Source: Blastopirellula sp.
GTDB taxonomy: Bacteria; Planctomycetota; Planctomycetia; Pirellulales; Pirellulaceae
Direction: 5' to 3'
NCBI GenBank assembly: GCA_002701545.1
Contig: NZVR01000158.1
Span: 1-32,517 of the forward strand
DNA: 32,517 nt
The notes under the pieces were generated by a model. The model saw nothing but the letters and a program-made list of their open reading frames with translations. It made no database searches and was not told where the DNA came from. Each line of letters opens with the position of its first letter. Position 1 is the stretch's first letter. Below are positions 1 to 8,592 of this stretch, piece after piece. Position numbers and translations under genes: made by a program.

Positions 1-98
1 AGACGAGAAAGCTCGGTGGGCAGCGCACCGCAGACATCTGCCAAGCCGCCGGTTTTGGCAAACGGGGCAATCTCGGTGCTCGCGACGAGAATGTTCAA
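1..98 (-). CDS. glgA: Glycogen/starch synthase, N-terminal fragment (truncated by window edge)
   Basis: Read leftwards from a TTG at 98-96, the translation begins [18 protein letters not shown] and continues [14 protein letters not shown] to the window edge. This is the signature N-terminus of GT5 glycogen synthases, which transfer glucose from ADP-glucose to growing alpha-1,4-glucan in the cytoplasm; the KTGGLADV segment belongs to the ADP-glucose site. Only about 32 codons are visible. TTG is chosen because the family starts exactly at M-N/K-I-L and no in-frame ATG lies close upstream; a GGA lies about 8 nt before it. The gene diverges from the ECF sigma factor at 445. Confidence 0.85.
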   Translation of the reverse strand, partial: MNILVASTEIAPFAKTGGLADVCGALPTELSR

Positions 99-265
99 GT
101 TGCTGTTCCAGGCTTGACGGTGTATCGCCCGATGCCGGCTGATTCGGAGGCCGACTGCGATCAAGCAGTTACCTCAAAACGAGCCCGCTCGAGCGATGGC
201 AAGTCAACAACGGCGGAGGATTTCGCCTCGGCGGTCAGGGCCTACGTGGTCTGCGTCTGCCGCTC

Positions 266-290
266 TAACCTACTGTCAAACCATAGGTTA
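266..290. promoter_or_regulatory. Inverted repeat, candidate operator
   Basis: TAACCTA at 266-272 is repeated inverted as TAGGTTA at 284-290 with an 11-nt spacer, so half-site centres lie 18 bp apart. The right half runs directly into TATACT at 289-294, a possible -10 box for rightward transcription. Geometry of this type fits a dimeric DNA-binding repressor, but no regulator is identified. Inference only. Confidence 0.3.
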
Positions 291-392
291 TACTGCACGC
301 TTGAAATTCACAAAGGGCAACTATGAACTTTTGCGTGCTTTTCTGGCACTCATACATTGAGCCCAAGTTCCTGGTTCCCGGTCGCAGGTTGC

Positions 393-401
393 TGTTAGAA
401 T
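393..401 (+). promoter_or_regulatory. Candidate extended -10 promoter for the ECF sigma gene
   Basis: TGtTAGAAT matches an extended -10 element (TGn plus TAGAAT). It lies 44 nt before the GTG start at 445. No good -35 hexamer is seen, which extended -10 promoters can lack. Confidence 0.3.
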
Positions 402-444
402 AACCCTATTGGGGCGTTTCTGATCTACGCGGAAGTATTGTGGC

Positions 445-999
445 GTGAAACTCAATATTGACGAGATCTCCCGAGAGTACTTTCCACGCATCCATCGTGC
501 TGCGCTGGTGCTGAGTGGCAATCCATGGGACGCGGATGATCTGGCCCAAGAGACGTTTCTGGTGGTCGCCAACCAACCAGAGAAATTTCGCGGGCACAGT
601 CAGGTCTACACCTGGCTTTACGGGATCCTGCTGAACTTGGAGCGACGGGAGCGTCGTCGTCGAGGGATTGGTTTTCGCAAGCTGCGGGTGCTGTGGGACA
701 ACGAAAAGCACGAGGAACTAGTTTGCCCTCCTGCGGAAACAGCGATTGAAGTGGCTGAGTGGAAAGGCAGTTTGTGGGCTTATGTGAAGCAACTTCCAGA
801 TGCGCAGCGGGAAACACTGGTCTTGCGGTTCAGTGAAGGTTTGCAGTACGACGAGATTGCCGATGTTCTTAGTTGTCCATTGGGCACGGTGAAATCACGG
901 ATCCATCATGGGCTGAGTAATTTGAAGCGGATGATTCACGACCAAGAGATGACAGATTCTCTTCCCGACCAGAAGGCGGAGGGTTCGACGCATGTTTGA
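445..999 (+). CDS. RNA polymerase sigma factor, ECF (sigma-70) family
   Basis: An alternative sigma factor of 184 residues that would direct RNA polymerase to a small regulon. Region 2 is visible at about residues 12-75, with the ETFLVVANQPEKFRG segment and the TWLYGILLN helix of region 2.4. Region 4 lies at about 118-170, with LPDAQRETLVLRF followed by the helix-turn-helix YDEIADVLSCPLGTVKSRI. Length is usual for the family. The start is GTG at 445 with GGAAG about 10 nt upstream. The last 8 nt overlap the start of the next gene, so the two are translationally coupled. The partner is not a zinc-finger anti-sigma factor, although its membrane segment makes an anti-sigma role possible (inference). 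Confidence 0.9.
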   Translation: MKLNIDEISREYFPRIHRAALVLSGNPWDADDLAQETFLVVANQPEKFRGHSQVYTWLYGILLNLERRERRRRGIGFRKLRVLWDNEKHEELVCPPAETAIEVAEWKGSLWAYVKQLPDAQRETLVLRFSEGLQYDEIADVLSCPLGTVKSRIHHGLSNLKRMIHDQEMTDSLPDQKAEGSTHV

Positions 1000-1648
1000 T
1001 GACGATCATGAGTTACCAGAAGATCTCGGTGCTTTGGGTTATCAATTGATGGCCCAGGCAAGTGACTTGGAGCAGACGTACCCGTCCCAAGTGAATGCGC
1101 GGACGCAGGTGTTTGTCGGTCAGCACTCCGGGGCGCGACGGCCTACGTCGCTCACGCAATTGGCGGTTGCTTTGTCAATTGGTTCCGTCATTGCTGTCGT
1201 GTTGGTAGCCGTGTTCGGATCTGTTTTTGTCGCTTGGGACATACTTACGCCGCGCCGTCAGAGGAATTGGGTGGTGCAGGCTCGGCCAGCACAGGATGTT
1301 TCCAAGCCTTCGGCTGTGCCTACACAGCGAGATACGGCCGAGTTCGTGGCGGTAGCCGATGCCTCGGCCAAAGAAGCGAGTGGAGATCGGTTTAGTGTGC
1401 GCGAGCTCGTTGCGTCGGCGGATATGCTCGAGGAGCAAACCGAAGCTGATGCGGAACTCAGCGATGCGCAGAAAATTGAACTTTTGGAAAAAGCATTAGA
1501 CCGATATCGCAGCGTCATCATTTACTTGCAGGATGAAATTCAGACGCGCGACGAAGAACGTGCCGCGCAGGCACAGCAGTTGCAAAATCTGGAGCAGCGT
1601 TTGCGCTTGCTGGAAGCCCTCCCGGCGGAGGCTGAGTCGACACGCTGA
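992..1648 (+). CDS. Single-pass membrane protein with C-terminal coiled coil, ECF partner
   Basis: I do not recognise a family for this 218-residue protein. About 55 N-terminal, mostly acidic residues precede one hydrophobic segment at about 57-82 (LAVALSIGSVIAVVLVAVFG and on). A variable linker follows, then a strongly heptad-like region from about 160 to the end, rich in E, Q, L and R, which predicts a coiled coil. The ATG overlaps the sigma-factor stop region by 8 nt, so the two products are probably made together. By position it may hold or sense for the sigma factor at the membrane, but no HxxxCxxC zinc anti-sigma motif is present. Function is inferred from context only. Confidence 0.75.
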   Translation: MFDDDHELPEDLGALGYQLMAQASDLEQTYPSQVNARTQVFVGQHSGARRPTSLTQLAVALSIGSVIAVVLVAVFGSVFVAWDILTPRRQRNWVVQARPAQDVSKPSAVPTQRDTAEFVAVADASAKEASGDRFSVRELVASADMLEEQTEADAELSDAQKIELLEKALDRYRSVIIYLQDEIQTRDEERAAQAQQLQNLEQRLRLLEALPAEAESTR

Positions 1649-1885
1649 GACGTGTCGCCAGCAGGATTGCCGCCGAGGAGACCAGCGGCAGCCGAGTCCG
1701 ATTTCTGTTTGCGGGTTCGGTCCCTCACGGCGGCCCCCATGGAGGCTTGTCTGACGTTCTGCCGGGGCTCGCAGGTGAAGTAGATTGGGTCGTTCGCTTT
1801 GCCGGGCGATGGTCAGAGTCAGGACTGCTGGAGTGTCTCTCCGCGCGGTTTGTACGGTAGTGGAGACGTCGGATTCGCCGTTTGT

Positions 1886-1894
1886 TGGTATACT
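1886..1894 (+). promoter_or_regulatory. Candidate extended -10 promoter for the PP2C gene
   Basis: TGgTATACT at 1886-1894 is a close match to an extended -10 element. It lies 54 nt upstream of the ATG at 1948. If used, transcription starts near 1901, which excludes the in-frame TTG at 1882 as a start and supports 1948. Confidence 0.4.
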
Positions 1895-1947
1895 GCCTGC
1901 GCATTCTTGCCAACGTCAACGACCCGCGGAGAAGATTGAATCAGACC

Positions 1948-2880
1948 ATGCTCAATCCGGATGACGATACCCTGTGGCCGCTTGCCGACGGTCGTTTGCC
2001 GTTGGTTCCAGACGCGCAACCCAAGTTGCAAGTGAAGGTGGCAAGCAAGACGCATGTGGGGAAAATGCGTAAGCGAAACGAGGATCACCATGCGGTCATA
2101 CGCCGCACGCGCCATGCGGAAATGCTGTCGACCAATTTGCCGCCCGGAACCTGGGCGTTTGGAACGGAGGAAGCGTATCTCTTGCTGGTCGCCGATGGCG
2201 TGGGAGGCGCCGCATCCGGGGATCAGGCCAGTCAGCTGGCTGTAAAGACGGTGCTGGATTTGGCAGAACGAGCCAGCAGTTGGGTCATGAAGTATCACAC
2301 GTCTGAATTTGACGCGTTTCGAAATCGCGTCGAATTGTATCTTGAACTGATCCAGCGCGAGTTTTTGGAGCGAGCGAAACGGGAACCGGAACTGCAGTCG
2401 ATGGGGACGACCCTGACGCTCGCCGTGGTGTTACCACCGCACGCGTTAGTGGTGCAAATCGGTGATTCGCGCGCCTATTGCCTGCGGGATCACAAGCTAC
2501 AACAGATTACCCGTGACCAGACGTTGGCTCAGGAGATGCTCGACGAGGGCGCCGACCCTGCAGATGCTCGCCAATACAGTAATGTGCTGACCAATAGTCT
2601 GCGATGTGACGCGACGCGGCTACAGGCAGAGGTGATTCACGTCGAGCTGCAAGCCGACGATCGGTTGCTGTTGTGCTCGGACGGTCTCACGGATCTGGTC
2701 GATGACGAGGCCATTGCCGAAGTGTTGGCGGACTGTGATCCTGACACGGCATGCGCTCAGTTGGTTGAACGCGCGCTGGATGCTGGTGGGTATGACAATG
2801 TGACGGTGATCGTGTCCGCCTTGGAGGCCTGTCAAACCGTTCATCGGGAACCCGGGGTTGGTGATGCGGCAGGCGAGTGA
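1948..2880 (+). CDS. PP2C-family protein Ser/Thr phosphatase
   Basis: A metal-dependent phosphatase of 310 residues that removes phosphate from Ser/Thr residues, probably opposing Hanks-type kinases such as the one at 10295-11980. The PP2C motifs appear in order: RKRNEDHH near residue 33, VADGVGG (metal-binding Asp), GTTLTLAVV, IGDSRAY, RDQTLAQEM, LLLCSDGLTDLVDD and GGYDNVTVI at the C-terminus. No membrane segment is present, so it is predicted cytoplasmic. The frame is open back to TTG 1882, but ATG 1948 is preferred because the extra 22 residues look non-conserved and a promoter-like element overlaps them. A GGAGAAG lies about 14 nt upstream of 1948, a rather long spacing. Confidence 0.92.
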   Translation: MLNPDDDTLWPLADGRLPLVPDAQPKLQVKVASKTHVGKMRKRNEDHHAVIRRTRHAEMLSTNLPPGTWAFGTEEAYLLLVADGVGGAASGDQASQLAVKTVLDLAERASSWVMKYHTSEFDAFRNRVELYLELIQREFLERAKREPELQSMGTTLTLAVVLPPHALVVQIGDSRAYCLRDHKLQQITRDQTLAQEMLDEGADPADARQYSNVLTNSLRCDATRLQAEVIHVELQADDRLLLCSDGLTDLVDDEAIAEVLADCDPDTACAQLVERALDAGGYDNVTVIVSALEACQTVHREPGVGDAAGE

Positions 2881-3006
2881 TTTGAGCTGGCACAGAAAAC
2901 TGGGAATGATGGCAAGGTCAATATCCAACGCAGCGCGTGATACTGCTCGGCCGCGATATGAGGGGCCCGCACGCGAGCGTGTCGGTGTAAAGATTGGGGT
3001 GTAAGT

Positions 3007-3684
3007 ATGTTGGAGCTTGGTTCACATGTATTCCGTGTAGGCGTTGCTGCGGTTGTGTTGACCGGCGTGTGCCTCGGGGCCCGCGCGGATGATTTGTATC
3101 TGGAGAGTGTCAAGCCGGCGGCCACCAATAAGCCGGTGCTGCGATATGGGTTTCTGCGAGCTGATGTGGATCGGATTGCTAAGACCGTTCCCGGGGTGCT
3201 GCGCGTGATTCCGTTTCGTTCGATGCCCGTGATTTTCCGTCACCAAGGTTCGCAACTCGCCGGTCGACTGGTGGGAACGAACGCCGGGGAGTTGCAGTAC
3301 GACGGTCATGCGTTGACACACGGACGCTATCTGACGGAAAACGATCTGAAGCAACGGCATAGTGTGGCGGTGATCGGGCACGATGTTGCCGCACGGTTGT
3401 TCGCCAAGGTCGATCCGATTGGTAAGACTCTGCGTGCTGGAGACCAGCTCTTTTTGGTCGTCGGAGTGGCCCGTTGGGGAACTCAGCGTGGAGCGAACGT
3501 CGTTCACGTACCCATCAGCACCATGCGCGTACGCTTTGGAGACACCGTCGTCGTCCGCCAAGCGGGAACGTTTTCGATGGAACAATACGAGTTGAATGCG
3601 GTCCGCGTTGTACCACAACCAGGTGTCGATCTTTCGGACCAGAGGGAAGCCATCTTCAAGATGCTGCGGATATCACGAGAATGA
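3007..3684 (+). CDS. MacB-type periplasmic core domain protein lacking transporter membrane domain
   Basis: A 225-residue exported protein. Residues 1-28 form a signal peptide (hydrophobic VGVAAVVLTGVCLG, then cleavage near ARA-DD). The rest resembles the periplasmic core of MacB/FtsX-type ABC permeases (PF12704 style): IPFRSMPVIF, GTNAGELQYDGHALTHGRYL, the typical SVAVIGHDVAARLFAKVDPIGKTL, and VVGVARWG. The four-helix FtsX membrane part and the ATPase found in the full transporter are absent. It is followed 85 nt later by an HlyD-type adaptor, so the pair may serve an efflux or export assembly whose membrane and ATPase parts lie elsewhere. It could also be a remnant of a larger permease. Confidence 0.7.
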   Translation: MLELGSHVFRVGVAAVVLTGVCLGARADDLYLESVKPAATNKPVLRYGFLRADVDRIAKTVPGVLRVIPFRSMPVIFRHQGSQLAGRLVGTNAGELQYDGHALTHGRYLTENDLKQRHSVAVIGHDVAARLFAKVDPIGKTLRAGDQLFLVVGVARWGTQRGANVVHVPISTMRVRFGDTVVVRQAGTFSMEQYELNAVRVVPQPGVDLSDQREAIFKMLRISRE

Positions 3685-3769
3685 AGACATCCTGCGGGTG
3701 AGTCTCTGCAACTGCGCCCGCCTGCGAAATGGGAAACGACAATCGTCGATAGTGAAAGGCAAGCAAGTG

Positions 3770-5023
3770 ATGCGAGACGAGGGCAAACGAAATGAATTGG
3801 ACGCGCGAGGCGCTGGCAACTGGACGGCCATCGCGATCAGGGTAACGCTCGGTAGCTTACTGGTTGCTTGTGCTGAGGTTCCAGCGGTTGCGCAATTACC
3901 GCCCGCATTGGAAGCACGGATCGAAACGACGGTGCGCGAGGTCGGTTCGCTGGAGACGGTGCGCGCCACGGAGATTCGTTGTGAAGTCAAAGGCCAAGCG
4001 ACCCTGGTCTCGATCGTTCCCGAAGGAACACAGGTCAAGCAGGGAGATCTGCTTGTCGAATTCGACGATTCCAAGCTGCAAGATCGGTTGGCCACGAGCA
4101 AGATTGCGTTGGAATCCGCTGCGGCAGCCGTTGTAGCGGCCAAGCAAGACCTGGAGCAAGCCCAACAGCAGGGGAGTTTGAATCTGACCATTGCGCGTCA
4201 GGCGTTAGCACTGGTAGCCGTCGAACAGGAACGCGTGTTGGGTAAGAACGGTACGTTGGCTTTGGAACTGCTGGAGGTTCAAAGTGCCTTGGACGTCGCA
4301 CGCTTGCGGCTGATGTCCGCTGAAAAGCGGCTGGTTGGCATGGACGAATCGGACGTGCATTACGCCGAGTTGCAACTGGTGATGAAAGAAGCGCAGGCGG
4401 CGATTCGCCTGGGCGATGCACGGCAGCAACTGCTGACTGGTGTAGAAACTCGCAGACGCAAGTTGCAAGGTCAGTTAGCCCTGGCGGAAGCAGAGCAAGA
4501 GGTCAAATCGCGCGCAGCCGAGCAGCTGGGGTTGGTCCGTTCTGCTGAGGCGAATCTGCGTGCCACGTCAGCAGCGGAACAGGTCCAAAAGAAGCAAGTG
4601 GCCGACATCGAGGAGCAAATCAAGCGTTGCAAGATTCATGCACCGCAAGCCGGCACGGTGATGCATGTTCGCGCAATGACCGGGCGCACGGGGCGGCAGA
4701 CATTAGCGGCAGGGTCCACCGTACGTGAACGCCAGCCACTGTTGCGGTTACCTGATTTAAGCGAATGGCAAATGCGAGTCTCCGTCAATGAGTCACGTAT
4801 CGCCCGCGTGCGCGTGGGGGCGCCTGCCAGGGTGTCACTGGATGCGATTCCCGGCGAGGTCTTTCAGGGTAAGGTGAAGCGTGTGTCTGCCACACCCGAA
4901 CCTGCCATGTGGTTTGAAGCAGACGTCAAACGATACGCCGTCACCGTTTCGTTGGACCAGCAACCTGAGTTTGCTCGCTTCGGTCTCACTGGGGAAGTCG
5001 AGATCCGCTTGCCTAAACGCTAG
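3770..5023 (+). CDS. HlyD/MFP-type periplasmic adaptor (efflux or export)
   Basis: A 417-residue membrane-fusion protein linking an inner-membrane pump to outer components. A hydrophobic N-terminal segment (about 18-40) contains LVAC, which fits a lipobox, but cleavage after AVA is also possible. The first half of a barrel-sandwich hybrid follows at about 68-100 (VSIVPEGTQVKQGDLLVEFDD), then a long alpha-helical hairpin rich in A, E, Q and L at about 100-285, then the second half (CKIHAPQAGTVMHVRA) and a beta-barrel domain to the end. ATG 3770 is chosen over the frame-open 3596 because AAAGG lies 10 nt upstream and the signal sequence sits near this N-terminus. No pump subunit is adjacent. 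Confidence 0.85.
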   Translation: MRDEGKRNELDARGAGNWTAIAIRVTLGSLLVACAEVPAVAQLPPALEARIETTVREVGSLETVRATEIRCEVKGQATLVSIVPEGTQVKQGDLLVEFDDSKLQDRLATSKIALESAAAAVVAAKQDLEQAQQQGSLNLTIARQALALVAVEQERVLGKNGTLALELLEVQSALDVARLRLMSAEKRLVGMDESDVHYAELQLVMKEAQAAIRLGDARQQLLTGVETRRRKLQGQLALAEAEQEVKSRAAEQLGLVRSAEANLRATSAAEQVQKKQVADIEEQIKRCKIHAPQAGTVMHVRAMTGRTGRQTLAAGSTVRERQPLLRLPDLSEWQMRVSVNESRIARVRVGAPARVSLDAIPGEVFQGKVKRVSATPEPAMWFEADVKRYAVTVSLDQQPEFARFGLTGEVEIRLPKR

Positions 5024-5055
5024 GGCCCCTTCAACGCGCTAGGGCCCCTTCAACG
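5018..5055. repeat. Tandem 19-bp direct repeat, two perfect copies
   Basis: CGCTAGGGCCCCTTCAACG occurs at 5018-5036 and again at 5037-5055. The first copy contains the TAG stop of the adaptor gene. A shorter motif, TCAACGGCAAC, is also repeated at 5050-5060 and 5066-5076. The repeats lie between convergent genes. Replication slippage is the simplest origin. Confidence 0.9.
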
Positions 5056-5082
5056 GCAACAGAAGTCAACGGCAACTCTCAA

Positions 5083-7377
5083 TCAAGTCCAGCTTAAATC
5101 ATGTTTGGACAACGGTAGATCACGCACACGCTGGCCTGTGGCGGCAAAGATTGCGTTGCACAGCGCCGGTGCGAATGAGGGTACGGGAGTTTCGCCGACT
5201 CCAGCCGGAGGTTCCGTGCTGGGGACGATGTCCACGAAGATTTTCTGTGGGGCGTCCTGCATGGTCGTGACCGAGAAGGTATCGAAATTCGACTCGTTGG
5301 CTTGGCCCTTGGTAAAGGTGATTTCGCCGTAACGTGCCTGCGAGGTGGCCATAATTGCGGCCCCTTCGACCTGGGCTCGCACGCGGTCTGGGCTGACGAT
5401 CGTGCCGGCGTCGAGTGCCACCCATACTTGAGGGATGTGCAGCGTGCCGTCTTGTTGCACCTCGACCTCGACCACGTGCGCCGCATACCCGAGAAAAGCG
5501 CGGCAACAGGCGATTCCCAGCCCACGTCCGCGAGGCAAGTCTGCAGATCTCTCCCACTGGGCGGCGGTAGCAACGCGACGTAGGACTTGTTTCAGCCGGG
5601 CGATGTCATAGGGATAGCTTTCGGGGGAAGCACCTCGATTGGATAGTCGAGCAGCTTTCAGGTCGATGTGACGGTCTTCGCCCAAGAGTTCCAGCAGGTA
5701 TGCGTACGAATCGCGCCCTGCGGCATGTGCTAATTCGTCGGCGAACGAGCCGACGGCGAAATTCTGTTGGATATGGCACACCGAGCGAAGCCAGCCGATG
5801 CGCACGTGCGCCTTGGCGGCGCCTGTTTCGATTTGCAAGTGAGGGATATCGAAAGGCAGGTCGGTCAAACCCATTTCCACTTCGAATCCGGCAGGGGTTT
5901 GGGCAGCCGGGTTGAATGTTGACATGATCGTGGGGTAGGCGACGCGTTGCAGCCACGCTTCGGGTTTCCCTTTTTCGTCCAAGGCGGCTTGCGCATAGCA
6001 GGCCGAGATGGCGTGGAAGTAGTCATGTTGGACATCATCTTCTCGAGTCCACGTAACGTGAACGGGGCGGCCTGTCTGACGTGACAGGATCGCTGCTTCG
6101 ACACAATAGTCGGGCTTGCTTTTGCGGCCGAAGCCGGCTCCCAAGAGCGTGACTTCGACGAGTACATCGTCAGGCTTCATTTGCAGAACGGGAGCGACTG
6201 CCTGTTGGACTGCTTGAGGATTCTGTGTGGCGGTGAGAATACGACACGAGGTCACCTTGCCGGATGCGTCCGTCTTTACATCGGCTACGGCGCAGGGTGT
6301 TTCCATCGGGGCGTGAGCCAGATGCGGCACGGAATATTCGGCCGAGATGAGTCGCTGGGAACGTTCCAGGGTCGCTTTGGCGTCACCGTGGCGACGCACC
6401 ACTTGTCCCGGCTTGCGCGCGGTCTCGCGAAGCGTCTTGGCAAACGTCTCGGTATCGTAACTGGCGTTGGCACCGTGGTCCCATTCGACATTGAGTGCGT
6501 CGCGACCTTGCCAGGCAGCCCAGGTGCTGTCGGCACAGACAGCGACACCACCGAGCGGTTTGAAATGCGGGGCGCCTCGAAATCCCGGTATCTCGACAAT
6601 TTCGACCACTCCGGGGATCTGTTTGGCTGCCGCGGCGTCGAAGCCTTGGACTTTTCCACCGACCACGGGGGGGCGGGCAATGACGGCATACAGTTGATTG
6701 TCGATGCGGGCGTCGATCCCGTAGATGGCTCGCCCGGTCAGGATATCATCGAGATCGGTGACCGGCGCGTCTTTGCCAATGTAACGCCATTTGTCACGTG
6801 GCTTGAGACGCAACGTTTCCGGCTTGGGGACTTCCAGTTGACGTGCCAGTGGTGCCAGAGTTCCGAAGTCCAGTACGCGTTGGCTATCTCGATGTTTGAC
6901 TTGGTGATTTGTGGCATAGCAGGTTTCAGCGTCCACTTGCCATTTTTTTGCCGCGGCTTGTTCGAGCATCGTGCGCGCTGTGGCGCCGGCCACACGCATC
7001 CGCTGAAAGAAGAAGCGAATGCTGTTCGAGCCGTCGGTATTCTGGTCGCCCAGGCGTTTGTCCCCCGGAGCCTGTTCGATGGAGACGCGATTCCAGTCTG
7101 CTTCCAACTCGTCCGCCACGACGCGCGGAAGCCCAGTGCGAATGCCTGTTCCCATTTCAGAGCGATGCGCGATGATCGTCACTTGACCCGTGGGGGCAAT
7201 CGAGACAAAGAAATCGGGAGCAAAGTTGTCGACTTGATCCTCTTGGGCGGCGGCCACTGTGGCATCCTGCCCGGCGCCGACACGTACCATCAATACGAAC
7301 GAACCGGCGGTCAAGCTGGTGAGAAACGTGCGGCGTGAAGGACCGGCACCCGGGTGAGTGGAAGATGGGTTGCTCAT
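5083..7377 (-). CDS. Molybdopterin-binding large subunit of xanthine dehydrogenase-family hydroxylase (IorB-like)
   Basis: The 764-residue catalytic subunit of a molybdenum hydroxylase, which inserts water-derived oxygen into an aldehyde or N-heterocycle; the substrate cannot be told from sequence. A twin-arginine signal ([17 protein letters not shown], residues 14-30) predicts folded export, as in isoquinoline 1-oxidoreductase-type enzymes. [13 protein letters not shown] and [12 protein letters not shown] belong to the cofactor-binding domains, and [21 protein letters not shown] near the C-terminus carries the conserved catalytic Glu. The frame is open to 7455, but ATG 7377 is chosen because it overlaps the stop of the upstream [2Fe-2S] subunit gene as ATGA and places the Tat motif near the N-terminus. 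Confidence 0.9.
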   Translation of the reverse strand: MSNPSSTHPGAGPSRRTFLTSLTAGSFVLMVRVGAGQDATVAAAQEDQVDNFAPDFFVSIAPTGQVTIIAHRSEMGTGIRTGLPRVVADELEADWNRVSIEQAPGDKRLGDQNTDGSNSIRFFFQRMRVAGATARTMLEQAAAKKWQVDAETCYATNHQVKHRDSQRVLDFGTLAPLARQLEVPKPETLRLKPRDKWRYIGKDAPVTDLDDILTGRAIYGIDARIDNQLYAVIARPPVVGGKVQGFDAAAAKQIPGVVEIVEIPGFRGAPHFKPLGGVAVCADSTWAAWQGRDALNVEWDHGANASYDTETFAKTLRETARKPGQVVRRHGDAKATLERSQRLISAEYSVPHLAHAPMETPCAVADVKTDASGKVTSCRILTATQNPQAVQQAVAPVLQMKPDDVLVEVTLLGAGFGRKSKPDYCVEAAILSRQTGRPVHVTWTREDDVQHDYFHAISACYAQAALDEKGKPEAWLQRVAYPTIMSTFNPAAQTPAGFEVEMGLTDLPFDIPHLQIETGAAKAHVRIGWLRSVCHIQQNFAVGSFADELAHAAGRDSYAYLLELLGEDRHIDLKAARLSNRGASPESYPYDIARLKQVLRRVATAAQWERSADLPRGRGLGIACCRAFLGYAAHVVEVEVQQDGTLHIPQVWVALDAGTIVSPDRVRAQVEGAAIMATSQARYGEITFTKGQANESNFDTFSVTTMQDAPQKIFVDIVPSTEPPAGVGETPVPSFAPALCNAIFAATGQRVRDLPLSKHDLSWT

Positions 7378-7835
7378 TGGGCTTGAATCTCCTTCGCGGC
7401 CGTTTTGATTGCGGCTCGAATGCGCGGATACGTACCACAGCGGCAGATGTTCCACATTTCGGTTTCGATCTCCTCATCCGACGGATCGTTATTGGCTTTG
7501 AGCATGGCGGCGGCCATCATCATTTGCCCTACCTGGCAATAACCGCATTGGGGCACATGGTGTTCCTTCCACGCTTTCTGGACCGGATGGGTGCCGTCTT
7601 CGGAAAGGCCCTCGATCGTCGTGACGGGCGACTCGCCCACATCGCTTAGAGGTGTGACGCAAGCTTGCATCGCTTGCCCCTGAACATGGACGGTACAGGC
7701 GCCGCATTCAGAGACGCCACAGCCGTATTTGGTGCCGGTCAGGCCCAGGTGGTCACGGAGTACCCAGAGTAACGGCGTATCTTCCGGTACGCCCTCGACG
7801 GAATGTGTCTGGCCATTCACTCGGATCGTTTTCAT
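7374..7835 (-). CDS. [2Fe-2S] subunit of molybdenum hydroxylase (IorA-like)
   Basis: The 153-residue electron-transfer subunit paired with the large subunit downstream. The N-terminal plant-ferredoxin-type cluster uses C39, C44, C47 ([15 protein letters not shown]) and C59. The C-terminal helical domain binds the second cluster with C97, C100 ([10 protein letters not shown]), C131 and C133 ([14 protein letters not shown]). The lack of a Tat signal is usual, since this subunit travels with its partner. ATG 7835 is preferred over the longer open frame to 7937, because GGAAAG precedes it and the longer version would translate a 12-bp tandem repeat. It overlaps the large-subunit gene by 4 nt. Confidence 0.93.
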   Translation of the reverse strand: MKTIRVNGQTHSVEGVPEDTPLLWVLRDHLGLTGTKYGCGVSECGACTVHVQGQAMQACVTPLSDVGESPVTTIEGLSEDGTHPVQKAWKEHHVPQCGYCQVGQMMMAAAMLKANNDPSDEEIETEMWNICRCGTYPRIRAAIKTAAKEIQAQ

Positions 7836-7870
7836 GTCGCTTTCCGGTGACAGAGGAATCTGACGAGAGT

Positions 7871-7906
7871 CAAACTGGTATGCAAACTGGTATGCAAACT
7901 GGTATG
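7871..7906. repeat. Three perfect tandem copies of a 12-bp unit
   Basis: CAAACTGGTATG is repeated at 7871-7882, 7883-7894 and 7895-7906, between the MobA-like gene and the [2Fe-2S] subunit gene. It lies about 36 nt upstream of the latter's start, where it could affect transcription or leader length. There are no spacers between units, so this is not a CRISPR array. Confidence 0.95.
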
Positions 7907-7951
7907 GGCGGAGGGCCCCAGTCAGTGCTCCGCACATTCTAGCGGAATCCG

Positions 7952-8563
7952 CTAGCCGTGGTGGTTTTTGTATACCATTTGATACTCAGCGGGAGTATCG
8001 ACATCGGTGACGCGGTCCGCTGCCGGGAAGGGGACGATGGTCTGCGGGTGGCGAGCGACCAGTGCGTCGACGCCCTGGTCTGCTGTCAGGGTGTGAATCT
8101 CGCCAGTTAGTGGCCAGGGGAGGAGTACGGGATGCCCCTGTTTGCCGCCAAATTGGGGGACAATCAGGTGGGTTGGGTCTTTCGGAGCGGCCAGCAAGGG
8201 AGGGATGATTCCTTGTTGCAGGGTGGGGAGATCGGCCGGAGCGATAAAACAATGGTCTGTCGCGGATGGCTCATAGTGTTGCTCCAAAAAGCGTAGCCCG
8301 GCCTGCACCGAGGCTTTCATATCGGCCGGCGCTTCGGAAGGTTGTACGATCGCCACGGGCCACTGGGAACAAACGCGCTGCAACTCGACGTCGTCCCGTC
8401 TTATGACTACAACTGTCTCTGTGACGTCGCTTGTTGTCCACACTTGCAGGACATGGTCCATGACCGTTTTGCCCTGCCATGGTAGCAGCAATTTGGGCTT
8501 GCCCATGCGGCGGCTGTGTCCCGCTGCAGGCACGATCGTGTAGCATCGATTTGATTCACTCAT
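7952..8563 (-). CDS. MobA-like nucleotidyltransferase (molybdenum cofactor cytidylyl/guanylyl transferase type)
   Basis: A 203-residue GT-A-fold NTP transferase. The N-terminal [19 protein letters not shown] is the nucleotide-binding loop of the MobA/MocA group, and [10 protein letters not shown] plus DVDTPAEYQ supply the metal-binding Asp residues. Enzymes of this group attach CMP or GMP to molybdopterin for xanthine dehydrogenase-family enzymes; CMP transfer (MocA) is the likelier role next to this hydroxylase, by inference. ATG 8563 is used; an in-frame GTG at 8575 is possible. The stop is about 115 nt ahead of the [2Fe-2S] subunit start, in the same direction. The divergent xdhC start is only 29 bp away. 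Confidence 0.85.
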   Translation of the reverse strand: MSESNRCYTIVPAAGHSRRMGKPKLLLPWQGKTVMDHVLQVWTTSDVTETVVVIRRDDVELQRVCSQWPVAIVQPSEAPADMKASVQAGLRFLEQHYEPSATDHCFIAPADLPTLQQGIIPPLLAAPKDPTHLIVPQFGGKQGHPVLLPWPLTGEIHTLTADQGVDALVARHPQTIVPFPAADRVTDVDTPAEYQMVYKNHHG

Positions 8564-8592
8564 CCCAGGTATCACGTAATCAGGTAGACCGG

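Larger units (their letters stand above)
99..444. other. Divergent intergenic region between glgA and ECF sigma gene
   Basis: No convincing gene is seen in these 346 bases. They hold a 7-bp perfect inverted repeat (266-272 and 284-290) and two candidate -10 elements for rightward transcription, listed separately. The short open frame starting at 114 has no ribosome-binding site and no recognisable composition. Confidence 0.5.

Noticed and set aside
114-326. Short ORF upstream of the ECF sigma gene
   Set aside because: No Shine-Dalgarno and no recognisable composition; it lies in the divergent promoter region of glgA and the ECF gene.
1649-1947. tRNA-like GGTTCG-containing segment after the coiled-coil gene
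   Set aside because: A T-loop-like string occurs, but no acceptor, D or anticodon stems can be built around it.
3682-3790. Second possible UGA read-through at the end of the MacB-core gene, where the frame stays open for 35 codons
   Set aside because: The continuation is not protein-like, no hairpin of the SECIS type follows, and it ends without joining a domain.
6181-7338. Long plus-strand ORF (385 codons) opposite the molybdopterin-binding subunit gene
   Set aside because: It is an antisense shadow of a clearly conserved gene with Tat and cofactor motifs; it has no ribosome-binding site or domain of its own.
7871-7906. CRISPR-like repeats
   Set aside because: Units are only 12 bp and directly adjacent, with no spacers and no cas genes.
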